This document shows positions 1 to 9,468 of a DNA stretch of 64,000 bases, in pieces; the stretch's first letter is position 1, and the number at the start of each line of letters is the position of its first letter. Below the pieces are notes generated by a model, which ran no database searches, had not been told where the DNA came from, and saw only the letters and a program-made list of their open reading frames with translations. Location of the stretch: the NCBI RefSeq assembly GCF_000003815.2, contig NC_049987.1, positions 13,267,434 to 13,331,433 on the forward strand. Direction: 5' to 3'. Origin of the DNA: Branchiostoma floridae (lineage: Eukaryota; Chordata; Leptocardii; Amphioxiformes; Branchiostomatidae). The translations under genes were made by a program, and so were the position numbers.

Positions 1-356
1 ACAAGCTGTAGGGGCGATATGTTTATATAGTGTAGCAGTTAATAAGTGTTTCAACTTTCAAGTTCAAAGGCAATATGTGGTTCTATAGTTCAAAGGTTGT
101 TAAGCTCGCGTTACGCAATCTCTGGTTTGCCTGTACTGTGTTGGGAGGACCGCTAGTGTCTGAATACAGAAATTCTCATGACTGATTTATTATGTTTTGT
201 GTGTTTTGTTGTCTCTCAGATTGTTCTTGTCGTTCCCGAAAGCTGACGAAGTGAGCATTTTAAGTCTTATATTATGCAAATAAGGGAATTTACACATATA
301 CTTATGATACTGCTTGGCGAAATTGGGGTCGTTAAAGTTCTCTTTATCTTTTTAAG
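1..356. other. Intron and MITE fragment upstream of ZP last exon
   Basis: This is the 3' part of an intron of a ZP gene whose earlier exons lie left of the window. Positions about 127-250 resemble the inverted-repeat element at 8605-8776: both share a ctcatgact...tttattatgtt core followed by a cgttcccgaaagct-type end. No furin or ZP exon is visible here, so the missing exons are outside the window. Confidence 0.5.
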
Positions 357-532
357 CTGAAAGCAACCCGCGGGATCGCCGCAGTGCAGCCTGGTCCCTG
401 CTGGCTGCCGGAGGAGGTCTGATGGCGCTCGCCCTTGTCGTGCTGGGCGCGGCCATCGTGCTGAAGCGGTCCCGCCGTGAGGAGTGGGCCTACCAGGGGC
501 TGACTCACGTGGACGAGGAGGGGGAGGAGTAG
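357..532 (+). CDS. Last exon of a ZP-domain membrane protein (partial gene)
   Basis: This exon follows a tttttaag acceptor in phase 1 and encodes 58 residues ending at TAG 530-532. It starts AESNPRDRRSAAW, runs through an Ala/Gly/Leu-rich membrane helix (LLAAGGG then LALVVLGAA), and ends with a basic stop-transfer stretch (KRSRREEW) and an acidic tail. It is nearly identical to the last exons of the ZP genes ending at 23140 and 32451, so it is the membrane anchor of a fourth cluster member. By family it would retain the ZP precursor at the membrane until furin cleavage frees it to polymerise. The ZP module itself is outside the window. The coding end is tandemly repeated just downstream. Confidence 0.85.
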
Positions 533-726
533 AGCGGGACTACAGACTAGCGGGGCTGACTTACGTGGGCTAGGAGGGGGAGGAGTAGAGCGGGACTACA
601 GGCTAGCGGGGCTGACTTGCGTGGAGGGGGAGGAGTAGGGAGGGACTAGAGGCTAGCGAGGCTGACTCACGTGGAGGAGGAGGGGAAGAGTAGAGCAAGA
701 CAACATAACAGGCTAGCGAGGCTGAC
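500..726 (+). repeat. Minisatellite seeded by the coding end of the ZP tail
   Basis: GCTGAC recurs at 500, 555, 611, 661 and 721, giving four diverged units of about 50-60 bp. Each carries acgtgg, a gaggaggggg-like stretch, gagtag, then an actaca..gctagcg stretch. The first unit holds the real C-terminal codons and stop. The later units are copies of that coding end placed in the 3' UTR. Confidence 0.8.
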
Positions 727-1790
727 GTCATGTTTAACCCCATTACATCAAGATGTAGTTTGTGGTTTGAAAATATATCATCATGTCACTTCGATTTACA
801 TATACATACTTATTCATTAGCAAAACTGACAAAGTACATAAAACAGACGCATACGTTGCTGATATTGAGAGTCTACAAGTAGGGACAGACATATACATAT
901 ACACATACATAGGAGTAGCTACCAGCATGGCCGACAATGATTACGCCATAGTGACGTGAGTAGAAACACCTTATATAGAAAATGATATTCCTGGAATCGA
1001 TTACAGAATTCAAAGGAACGCCAATCAAAAAACAATTACACCGAAAAGGGTACTGTATGATGTGTCAAAACCTTTAACCTATAGGTATGTGAGCAAATGT
1101 ACGTTGTACATACTTGGTACTTTTTAAAGATCTATTCCAATGCCTTACAAAGTTTCCTTTTCTGCATTGTAACATGTGTGATATGCCTTGTAATATTCCA
1201 TTGTGAGGGGTGCGTAATAGCGTGACCTATGACTATGACTTGCGACAGACTCTTAGAGCATAATAGGGAGACTAAATTTTCCCCACAACAAAGGAAATGT
1301 CATCTTAACAATGGATTCTGCAAGGATGAAACGACCATCGGCCATTTAGACTCTGGAGTTCATCAGTTGATTTATTTGGAAATGACAAGTTAATTGTTAA
1401 CTCAAGGTAACAGAGGAGTGTTGTATTGTATGCACTGTATGCATGTATTGGGGAATACATTGGATCGAGTTGGAATACATATGAATAAATGTCGCAATGA
1501 CATCCTTATCATACTCTTATTGATATTTTACGAGCATTTATCCAGTCAGCATATGTATACAAGTTAACGCAGTCTCCAGTACCAAGTGTTTACGTACATA
1601 GTGCGTCACTACGTCTTTAATCATGTCATGGTTATGACCCCACCCTGTCTGATGACACACAAAATAATATTACTGCACAAACTGAAGTGAACGTAGACGT
1701 GTGTCGTCCGGGAAAATAACGGGTAGAGGACAAATGGACGTGCCTCTATGCGATTACTCTGCTCCGAACCTTACCATATTGAGAACAAGA
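727..1790. other. Intergenic region
   Basis: This separates the ZP tail gene from the receptor gene. No convincing exon is seen. A short open stretch at 925-953 (MADNDYAIVT followed by a gtgagt donor) could be a small 5' exon but has no other support. A promoter for the next gene should lie here, but I see no clear TATA element. Confidence 0.4.
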
Positions 1791-4700
1791 ATGGGGATCG
1801 CCCGATTCATTTCAGTTGGAACCGTGCTCATCCTTATGACACTGATAGACGAAGCCTTGCTGATAGAAGGTGGGTTGGCTACCCTTTCTATGTTGGCCAC
1901 TTGACAACTGTCAACTCAGAACTTCCTTTAATCGGTAGTTGTCTTGGTCACACATTTTACATTCACAGGGACCAGCTTCCACTAGTCCCGACTCGTAGTT
2001 ACTGTCAGGTAATAGACTAATGAATTCTACTGCCAGTCAATTGTAATGTTAAGAGTCCCACATTGATGGCAGTAATATGGCAGTGAACACAGTAAATACG
2101 TTACGTGAAAATGATTTATATAAGACTGCAGTCATTTTCTGATTAGAGCGGAATACATGTTCCATATATGTGGCACAGAGTTCATTGTGTCTAAAATTCT
2201 TGATCTTACTACTGGATGCCCAATAGCAGACTACGTTAGTTTTGACGGAGTTGGCTATAAGGACTACCATTCGTTGATGACGTACAATGAGGCAAGAGAG
2301 AGATGCGCGGTAGACGGTGGACTGTTAGCCATGCCGAAAGACAGTGCGACCAATACTTTCCTCTCGGGTTTGAGGAACGACAGGCGCTGGCTTGGATTCA
2401 CTGACGTCATCAGCGAAAACCAATGGATGCTTGAGGATGGGAGGACCCTGACGTCATCAGTCTATTCAAACTGGGGCCCAAGTGAACCGGATGGTGGCGT
2501 TATAGAAAACTGCGCTTCCTACCCAGGGACTCAATACGGGTCAGTATGGATTGATATAGAATGCAGCCGCGAAATTGGATTCATCTGTCAAGGTATGCCT
2601 TGAACATCTACTTCATGATTATCACCTCCGATAGATAAAGGAGGTATTGTTTTCGGTTTGTTTGATTATATTAACGTTTGTCCAAGATGGGGGGTGGTAT
2701 CAGGGCGGTCGCTCCCTGAAAAATATGTTGGGGGGAAAATTAAGCTGAAACCCTTGTGTATTTTTCAATGATGAAAACTTCACAATATCTTCGTTAGGAA
2801 TAAGTTGTTCCAAATGGAGTAAATACTTTGTGCCTTACATCAGGCTGACTCCAAGATTCACCTGCCCTGATACCAAGCCACCCAGTGGCTAGATAGAGTT
2901 TCTTCAGGCACATCTATTAATTACTGTTCATTTATTTACTTGAAGCAAAGCCCCCTTTCCCCTAAAAAGATATACGTTATGTTTACTTTAAGTGCTACAA
3001 ATGCAACAATGACACATTTTCACTTAAGATTACTTGATGTGAAGGATTTGGATTTATCCATGTGTACACTCAACTCCATTCCCTTGCCTACAGCTACGCA
3101 CGCAACAAAATGACACGTTTTCACTTCATATTATTACTTGATGTGAGAGATTTGTATTGACCCTTGTATACACCCAACTCCATTCTCTTACCTCATGTTT
3201 CAGCTGCCCAGTGCCCTTCACTAGCAGCTCCTACGAATGGTAACGTCACTTCAGTAAGCCTGTACATGTATTTGGACGAAGTACGGTTCAGCTGTGACGT
3301 AGGTTACGTCATGTCCGGCAGTTCCACCGTAACCTGCCAGGCGGATGGCACATGGACTGGGGACGCTCCAACTTGCGTAGGTAAGTCGACTCGACTTACA
3401 TCCATACCCGCAAAGCATGTGGTCTACTACGCTTTCCCACGGGTAGGCCACGGCGTCTATTTGTTACCGGGTCCCGGGTTTATTTTAATCCCGACTTAAA
3501 TTCTACCCGGGGTCCGGCCGTGCCCTAAAATATCCCGCATCAACACATGCGAATCATGCAGTTTTCCTGCTTCTTTTATCCAGTGAATGGGACATGGACC
3601 CAGTGGGGCCGTTGGAGTGGCTGTGATTCACAGTGCGGGTTTGGGACCAAGACAAGGAGTCGTGTGTGTATGACGTGTTTACCTGAGTTGTATGGGAGCT
3701 GTCCTGGACAGGTACAAGAGACGGTGCTTTGTTACGACACGAGCCGTTGTTATGGTAAGATACATCATGAAATGATGCATATATAAATTGTAGAATCAAC
3801 CATTAACTACATATTATTATGGAGAAGGCTTAAACCTGATCCTAACAAAAGAAATAAAACTCACCAACTTTTCGACCAGTCTTCAGGTCTTCTTTATGAT
3901 GACTGGAGACACAGGCCTTGTCAGGATATGTCTTCTTCAAGACGGAAATGTGACATGAGCAACGGGTCAAAACTGGTTAGAAGTCGGTGTCTCCCCCTGT
4001 GCCCTAGGCCTGGTGCTTCGTTAGAAAAGTAATCGGTGAATTTTGAGGACATTATTTGCCTGCCTACCTGCCTAAGTGCCTAGGCCAGTGACTGGCCCCT
4101 TGCTCCCTCCGTGATATTTCTCCAGACTGCACGATTCTTCGCATTATTTGCATTGTCATCTAAATAGAGTATGCAATAAATCTAGAGAATGTATATCAGG
4201 TATAACAGAAATCAATGATAAAAGCATATGAAAATAAAACATTGCAAAACCATCCGTTAAATTTTCATTTTTTTGTTGGACATTGTTTGACACAGACGGT
4301 GGTGCGGATGGAGCAAACTTTAAGGTAATTTCATTCATAACATATAGAAATATCTTAGATATGAAAGTTACTCTTTCTAGAAATAAAGAATACGATGCGC
4401 CATTACTACTTTGTTTTGGAGTTGCAATTTACACCGCAGTAAACTCTTCGTTAAAGACCTTTAACATTATGTAAACAAGCCAATCACATTCTTTGGAATC
4501 TCCCAGGATCTGTTTTCAGTTAACGAGGGTAACGTGAGCTGGTCAGGCTACCAGAGGTTTAAAACCGGAGAATTTCTACCAGCTGGGTACGACACCTCTC
4601 AAGGACCAAACGATAAAGGTGTGTACCCGTTGAGGACTTCGCCCCTATCAGATTTTCTAGTAATTGCTCCGTGTACTCATGCGAAAACAAACATTGGCAT

Positions 4701-7700
4701 TTTAGGTGTGAATCCTTTTTTGAATGCTGTATAAATTGTGAGCATTTCCCAATTTCAGAAGAACTTTACGTTGCTTCTTCAATATACATCACACGAGTGG
4801 GATTCCTGTCAGAGGAACACGGAGTAAGGAATTTTTACTGAAATTATTTGTTGCCATATTACCAGAGTAAAGTGAATTTTTGCTCAGCATATATCGTTAT
4901 TGAGGAAACTATTTTGGCGGTACAATTTTCATATTGAGTGTTCACTGTGTGTAAGATTTGTTGTTGCTANNNNNNNNNNNNNNNNNNNNNNNNNNNNNNN
5001 NNNNNNNNNNNNNNNNNNNNNNNNNNNNNNNNNNNNNNNNNNNNNNNNNNNNNNNNNNNNNNNNNNNNNNNNNNNNCACAAAGTATTATCCCAATTTCTG
5101 AAATTATTTGTTGCCATGCTACTGGAGTAAAGTGAATATATGCTCAGCATATATCGTTATTAAGAAAAGGATTTTGGCGGTGCAATTTTCATATCGAATG
5201 TTCACTGTATTTAAGATATCTGTTGCTAGTTCAGTCACCTCTGGAAAGCATGTGAGATGAACATGAAAGTAACACGTAAAGTGATATCGAAATAAAACGT
5301 AGTTATGTGTGACATGCCATGACATGTCATGGAGTATAATAATTCGCAAGCAAGGCAATGTTCTTGATATTTTTCTGACTTCTTTATTATTTCTAGAACA
5401 TATCTATCAACATAGAGTACTCCCTGTCCTGGCTTGATGGACGTCTCGCAGGCCTTACCCAATCATGGGTTCCCGTTCCGGCCAACTCCATCTGGTCCCC
5501 GCCGGTTGCCTTCGGACGGACGGTTCGCCGAGCCATCGCCACCAGCGAGGATGATAACTGGATGTGGTTCGACCCACGTGGACTGGTTGTCCTGAAGATA
5601 AGGTGAGGAGGGGTTGGGGGTTATAACTGTATGGAGCAGATCATACATTGTGCATGAATTAGACCTTATAAATGAGAAAGTACGTTGCTCGGTCTTCAAC
5701 GATACATGTGGATCCGTGTGGACGTCAATCTATCCAATGTAACTTGGTGTCAGCGGTGGGATCGCATCCTATCCACTGCAGCGCCATTCAACACCAACTA
5801 GCTGTCGTGGGCGTAGGAAGTAAAATCAGTATTGCTATGAGGATGGTGGCAAAAGAACTACTGAAGGGGAAATACAAAACGTATATACTGGTATGAAAAA
5901 AGCAATACGGCTGCAATGTTGGCTTAGACTAAGGACGCATCAGACAATATTAATAAATTCTGTTATCAATTAGACGTGATTAGAATGAAATACAGACCAG
6001 TCTTATTTTCTGCTCTCTATCCAGTCGCCAGCTGTCAGTAAACTGTGTATCACACTTGGCGATGTATCCACTCGACACACAAGTCTGCACTGTGGCTTTG
6101 CTCGGATGTAAGTTAAAGATCACTCGTCTAATATGTTCTTAAAGAAACTAAATACATATTTCGTAACGACAGGTTTCGTAAAGGCTTCTTCAGTTTTAAA
6201 ACACGAAATTCTCTGACGGAACTTGTTTCTGCAATGCAAGAACGTGTCTTTATGGCTTTGATCTTATTCTATGGAGGAATATCAAAATGTAAATGAGCCC
6301 GTCGTTTTTGAGGAATTTTTTTGATAACGTATTCGCAATCATTTCCAGACAATGGAGTGAAGCTACGTCTCCAGCCATCCACAAACAAAATAACTGCACC
6401 TGTGAAGAGTGACGCCGCGGGGGTGGTGTCACAGTTCACTCTCATCGGAGTGGAGGGGCGTACAAGGATTCAGTCATTCATCGGCAACGACACAGGTATC
6501 AATGGACCAATGGGAGAGCGTTATACAGCATTACCGTTTACAGTCATCTATTTGTGTGGCTTTGTTTGATCAATGCGCGCGCGCGCGTGTGTGTGTGTTA
6601 ATGCGTGTATATGTGTTCTGTGTGTTCTATGTCCATGTTCTTCCGATTGCAATACACACAATGTGGCTTTGCCATACATACATCTTTAGTGATGCATTTT
6701 ATGTCTGTGGGATTGGAAGGACCGCAAAGTGATTTGTGTGAGGGGAAGAAGTTCACCATGTCTGATTGCCTGTCTTGAGTATGCTCTTTGCCTTTGCAGG
6801 TTGCACTTTATTCGAACAGATGTGTGACTATCTTTCGGAGCCATGCATGACGTCACTTCCGGACTGCACCAAAGAGACTTGCCGCGACTGTAGCGTCATC
6901 GTCGGGAACTGTTCTCATCAGTTTCACTTTTGTGAGCAGAAGCTGAACGGTAAGATGTTTGGAACATATTTGTTGTAGCAAACTGATGATAGACTTCAAT
7001 AAGCATTTGGTCTGAAGCTTAGGTCTCGCTTTTTATTTTTTATCCCCAGATACCAATTCCTTCGACGTGTTGGAAGTGCGCATTCAGCTTAGGAGGATTT
7101 TATGGCGGTACCTGTTGGACGACTACCTGCCGTCTGTAGTCATCGTCGCGTCATCCTATCTCCAGACATGGCTGCCAGTCGTGCAGGCTGACGTCACTGG
7201 CAGGGTCACTCTGGGCGCCATGGCGATCCTTTCTATGGTCAAGCAATGGTACGAAACTGGACGAATGCCTTGGGTACGTGTTTATTTGTACTTTCTTCAA
7301 GAAAGTCATATGTATGAACAGCATGACTTGATCGATCTTTACTATATGTGGCATGTCGAGGGTCTTTTTTGGTACTGCAGCAAACTTCCGTCTTCTACAA
7401 ATTCTTTCCATATTTTTGCAATAAAACAGTGTTTTTATTGTGAAATTGTGTAAAACGAAATTCGGCAGCTTTCAGGACTCGTTACACCCAAAGCATCTTT
7501 TTGAATCTAATTAGATAGAAAATGAAATACGTAGTTACCTTATTTAATTGGTATGGCCATGTGAGGTTTCAGTGTGCAAATTGTGATTGAGAAAATGTGT
7601 TTTGCAGGTGGAAGAACCACGTGCAATAGACATTTGGATGTTGGGATGTCTAGCCTTTGTGTCTGCCTTACTTCTGGAGACCAGCGCGTTGCACTTCATC

Positions 7701-8403
7701 TGTAACCACATTCAAAAAAAGGTACGGGCAAGAATGAACTGTTGAACAAAAAAGAACTACAATTGAAACATCACATGCTTCATTTGGCATTAACAAAATA
7801 CGTGAGACATGTTACAGCCGTATGTCGAGTTCACACCTTTTACCTTCTCTACAGGAACAGAGAGAGATCCGATCCGAACAACGAGCGAGAGAACTTAATC
7901 CGCCTATTCAAATACCGCGCCCAGGGCTGATAGATTCTTCATCAAGTCCCAAGGTCATCAAACCGCAGCCTCGTAACGCCCATGCGTCGGCGGAGCCGGT
8001 GTACATTCCTCGGGCACGGATGCACACCCCCGGATACCTCAGGTGGCACCAGGTCAAGGACAAAGAATGGGTCGTTGTAATCAAGTCTGAGAAGAAAACT
8101 CAGAAAAATGCCTCCGCCCTTGAGGCTTCGCCAAAAACCGACGGTCATGCTATGGATAGTCACGATGAACAAGGCGCCATTGTTTCATACACACCAAATC
8201 CGTCGATGATAAATTCCACCTACGACAACATTAAGTTCAATAGCAGAGCATTCGGTCCGAGTGCAGAGGATAAAGCAGACCGTTTGGCAACGAAAATCGA
8301 CAGTTTTGCTCGAGTTATTTTCCCAGTAGCGTTCGTCATATTAAGTGTTGCATATTGGGCTACCTACAGGTATAAGGTAGTGGATGACGATGAAGGACAT
8401 TAG
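1791..8403 (+). CDS. Lectin-Sushi-TSP1 Cys-loop ligand-gated ion channel
   Basis: Model of 839 residues. Exons: 1791-1869, 2179-2592, 3204-3380, 3584-3754, 4296-4324, 4507-4618, 4759-4823, 5397-5602, 6025-6107, 6349-6495, 6800-6949, 7050-7273, 7608-7721, 7855-8403. All joins keep frame at GT-AG sites. Order: signal peptide (1-26), C-type lectin domain (about 40-164), CCP (165-223), TSP1 (224-280), channel ligand-binding domain, four membrane segments. Channel hallmarks are WLDGRL, WSP, and a Cys-loop with 13 residues between cysteines around MYPLD (exon 6025). They continue with M1 with its proline (572), M2 (about 596-617), M3 (DIWMLGCLAF) and M4 (about 810-828). By family it is one subunit of a surface pentamer, closest to the anion/glycine-receptor side. 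The extra N-terminal domains should project outward. Loop C is an eight-cysteine exon (6800-6949). Weakest points are the first exon and the 2179 acceptor. Confidence 0.85.
2179..2592 (+). other. C-type lectin domain exon of the receptor gene
   Basis: The exon reads GCPIADYVSFDG, then ARERCAVDGGLLAMP, RRWLGFTD, WGPSEPDGG, ENCA, WIDIEC and ends at GFICQ, which is the full C-type lectin fold pattern. The sugar-site motif is EPD and the calcium site WND appears as WID, so calcium-dependent sugar binding is uncertain. It ends in phase 1 before gtatgc. The acceptor at 2178 (cacag) is my choice because phase 1 then matches the signal exon. The acceptor at 2146 (gattag) has a better pyrimidine tract but gives phase 2. 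Confidence 0.85.
3204..3380 (+). other. Sushi/CCP domain exon of the receptor gene
   Basis: A single symmetrical phase 1-1 exon. It encodes CPSLAAPTNG, a FSCDVGYVMSG turn, a STVTCQADGTW stretch and APTC. The four cysteines and the conserved tryptophan are those of a complement control protein module. It follows a gtttcag acceptor and ends at gtaagt. Confidence 0.92.
3584..3754 (+). other. Thrombospondin type 1 repeat exon of the receptor gene
   Basis: A symmetrical phase 1-1 exon with the W..W..W core (WTQWGRWSGCDSQC) followed by GFGTKTRSRVC and three further cysteine pairs, as in TSP1 repeats. If the donor at 3755 is not used, the frame reads ten more codons to TAA at 3784-3786, with AATAAA at 3853. 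A short secreted lectin-CCP-TSP1 form is therefore possible. Confidence 0.92.
3853..3858 (+). promoter_or_regulatory. Candidate internal polyadenylation signal
   Basis: AATAAA lies 67 bases after the read-through stop that follows the TSP1 exon, inside the intron that separates it from the channel exons. It could end a short transcript; there is no direct evidence of use. Confidence 0.3.
4839..5227. repeat. Intronic tandem duplication around a gap
   Basis: Positions 4839-4969 and 5099-5227 are two diverged copies of about 130 bp. Both begin tgaaattatttgttgccat and end gttgcta, and both include ctcagcatatatcgttatt. They flank the N run, so more copies may be missing from the assembly. They lie in the intron between channel exons 4759-4823 and 5397-5602, and the phases still join across it. 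Confidence 0.85.
4970..5076. other. Assembly gap (107 N)
   Basis: Unresolved bases inside an intron of the receptor gene, between two copies of a tandem repeat. Confidence 0.99.
6800..6949 (+). other. Eight-cysteine exon at the loop C position of the channel
   Basis: A symmetrical phase 1-1 exon of 50 residues with cysteines in GCTLFEQMC, SEPC, PDC, ETCRDC, VGNC and FHFC. It sits after the beta-9-like strand and directly before SFDVLEVRIQLRR, which aligns with the strand leading into M1. In ordinary Cys-loop receptors this place holds loop C, which caps the agonist site. I do not recognise the module. Confidence 0.8.
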
Positions 8404-8604
8404 GCTTTGCAGGTTTCAAATGTGCAATATGTTTCTCCTTACACATTACGTGCACTTATAATTAGTTGTTTTATCAATAGTACTGCCCGTATTTTGTTGT
8501 ATTTCCCCGCGTGCCTTAGCCCGTGTTACACAGTCTCTGTGTTCTCTGAAGGGGGAGGCTGTACTGAGCCCGGAGGGCCGCTAGGAGCGCGATTCATACT
8601 CTTG

Positions 8605-8776
8605 TCACATTTCCCAACCGGAGTCAGGCTTGTGTGGTTGTGGAAGCAAAAAATAAAACTGTCTATCACGGAATTTACAGAAACTCTCATGACTAATTTT
8701 ATTATGTTCTGTGTGCTTTGGTATAGATTGCACTTTTCGTTTCCGAAAGCTGCCCGGCCGGGCCCCGGTTTGGAAA
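8605..8776. mobile_element. MITE-like element, copy B
   Basis: The right end (cgtttccgaaagctgcccgg...ccggtttggaaat) is the inverse of the left end (tcacatttcccaaccgg...). The same ends occur at 15919-16154 and 19562-19730. The only AATAAA near the receptor stop codon (8652-8657) is inside this element. Confidence 0.65.
8652..8657 (+). promoter_or_regulatory. Candidate polyadenylation signal of the receptor gene
   Basis: AATAAA lies about 250 bases after the stop codon at 8401-8403 and falls within the MITE-like element. Use of the site is inferred from position only. Confidence 0.45.
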
Positions 8777-9468
8777 TAAACCTAATCATTAGTCAAGCTG
8801 TTCACTGCCCAAGTCTTCTATATGAAATGTATATAGATGACGTAAACTTGGACATCACTTGTATAATTAATGAGAAAATTTCACACCAGCTTCCTGAATG
8901 AGGGTAGAACCTTGATGCTTTTACCATGTGTAAGTTGCTCCGATGAAGTAAAGAATTCAACAAGACATTCTTTGCATGTCTTAAGAGCAAATCTGCACTG
9001 AATCATTGGTGAATAATGGGAAACTGTGATGTGACATACCATTTTTCTTTTTTTTCTTTACGTTGTGATATCGTTATGATTGGTATTGTTTGTATCACCT
9101 GTAATGATGCTCATATACAGGCTCCTCTTGTATTTGATTAAAAAATCTCATAGTTCAGACCAAGGATTTATACCTACTTGTTCCGACAAATGCAAGTAAT
9201 ATAATTAGTTGTGTTGTTGATAGAACATACCATAACGTGTCATATATCATTGTTGATGATATGACGTAGTTGATGGCGATAAAGGACATTAGGCAATACA
9301 CTTAGTTGTGTTGTGTTGTTGATGGAATATACGGTATCGTGCCATATATCATTTTTGATGTCATAGAAGCTATTTAGAAAAATAAGATAACTAGAGTTCG
9401 GGGACCTCATACCTCCATGAAATATTTATTGCTTTTTTGTTATGTTTATAGTCGGTTGTATTTGAGAG

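Larger units (their letters stand above)
8404..9468. other. Receptor 3' flank with a duplicated coding end
   Basis: This contains the 3' UTR, an inverted-repeat element (8605-8776) and low-complexity DNA. Positions 9262-9293 repeat the end of the receptor coding sequence, including a ggacattaggc block, without an open frame. Two diverged copies of a segment with ttgtgttgttgat..gaa and gtgccatatatcat-like sequence occur at about 9208-9262 and 9309-9362. Confidence 0.55.

Noticed and set aside
925..953. Small exon-like frame MADNDYAIVT with a gtgagt donor
   Set aside because: Its phase does not give a clear path to the lectin exon, and the signal-peptide exon at 1791-1869 explains the start better.
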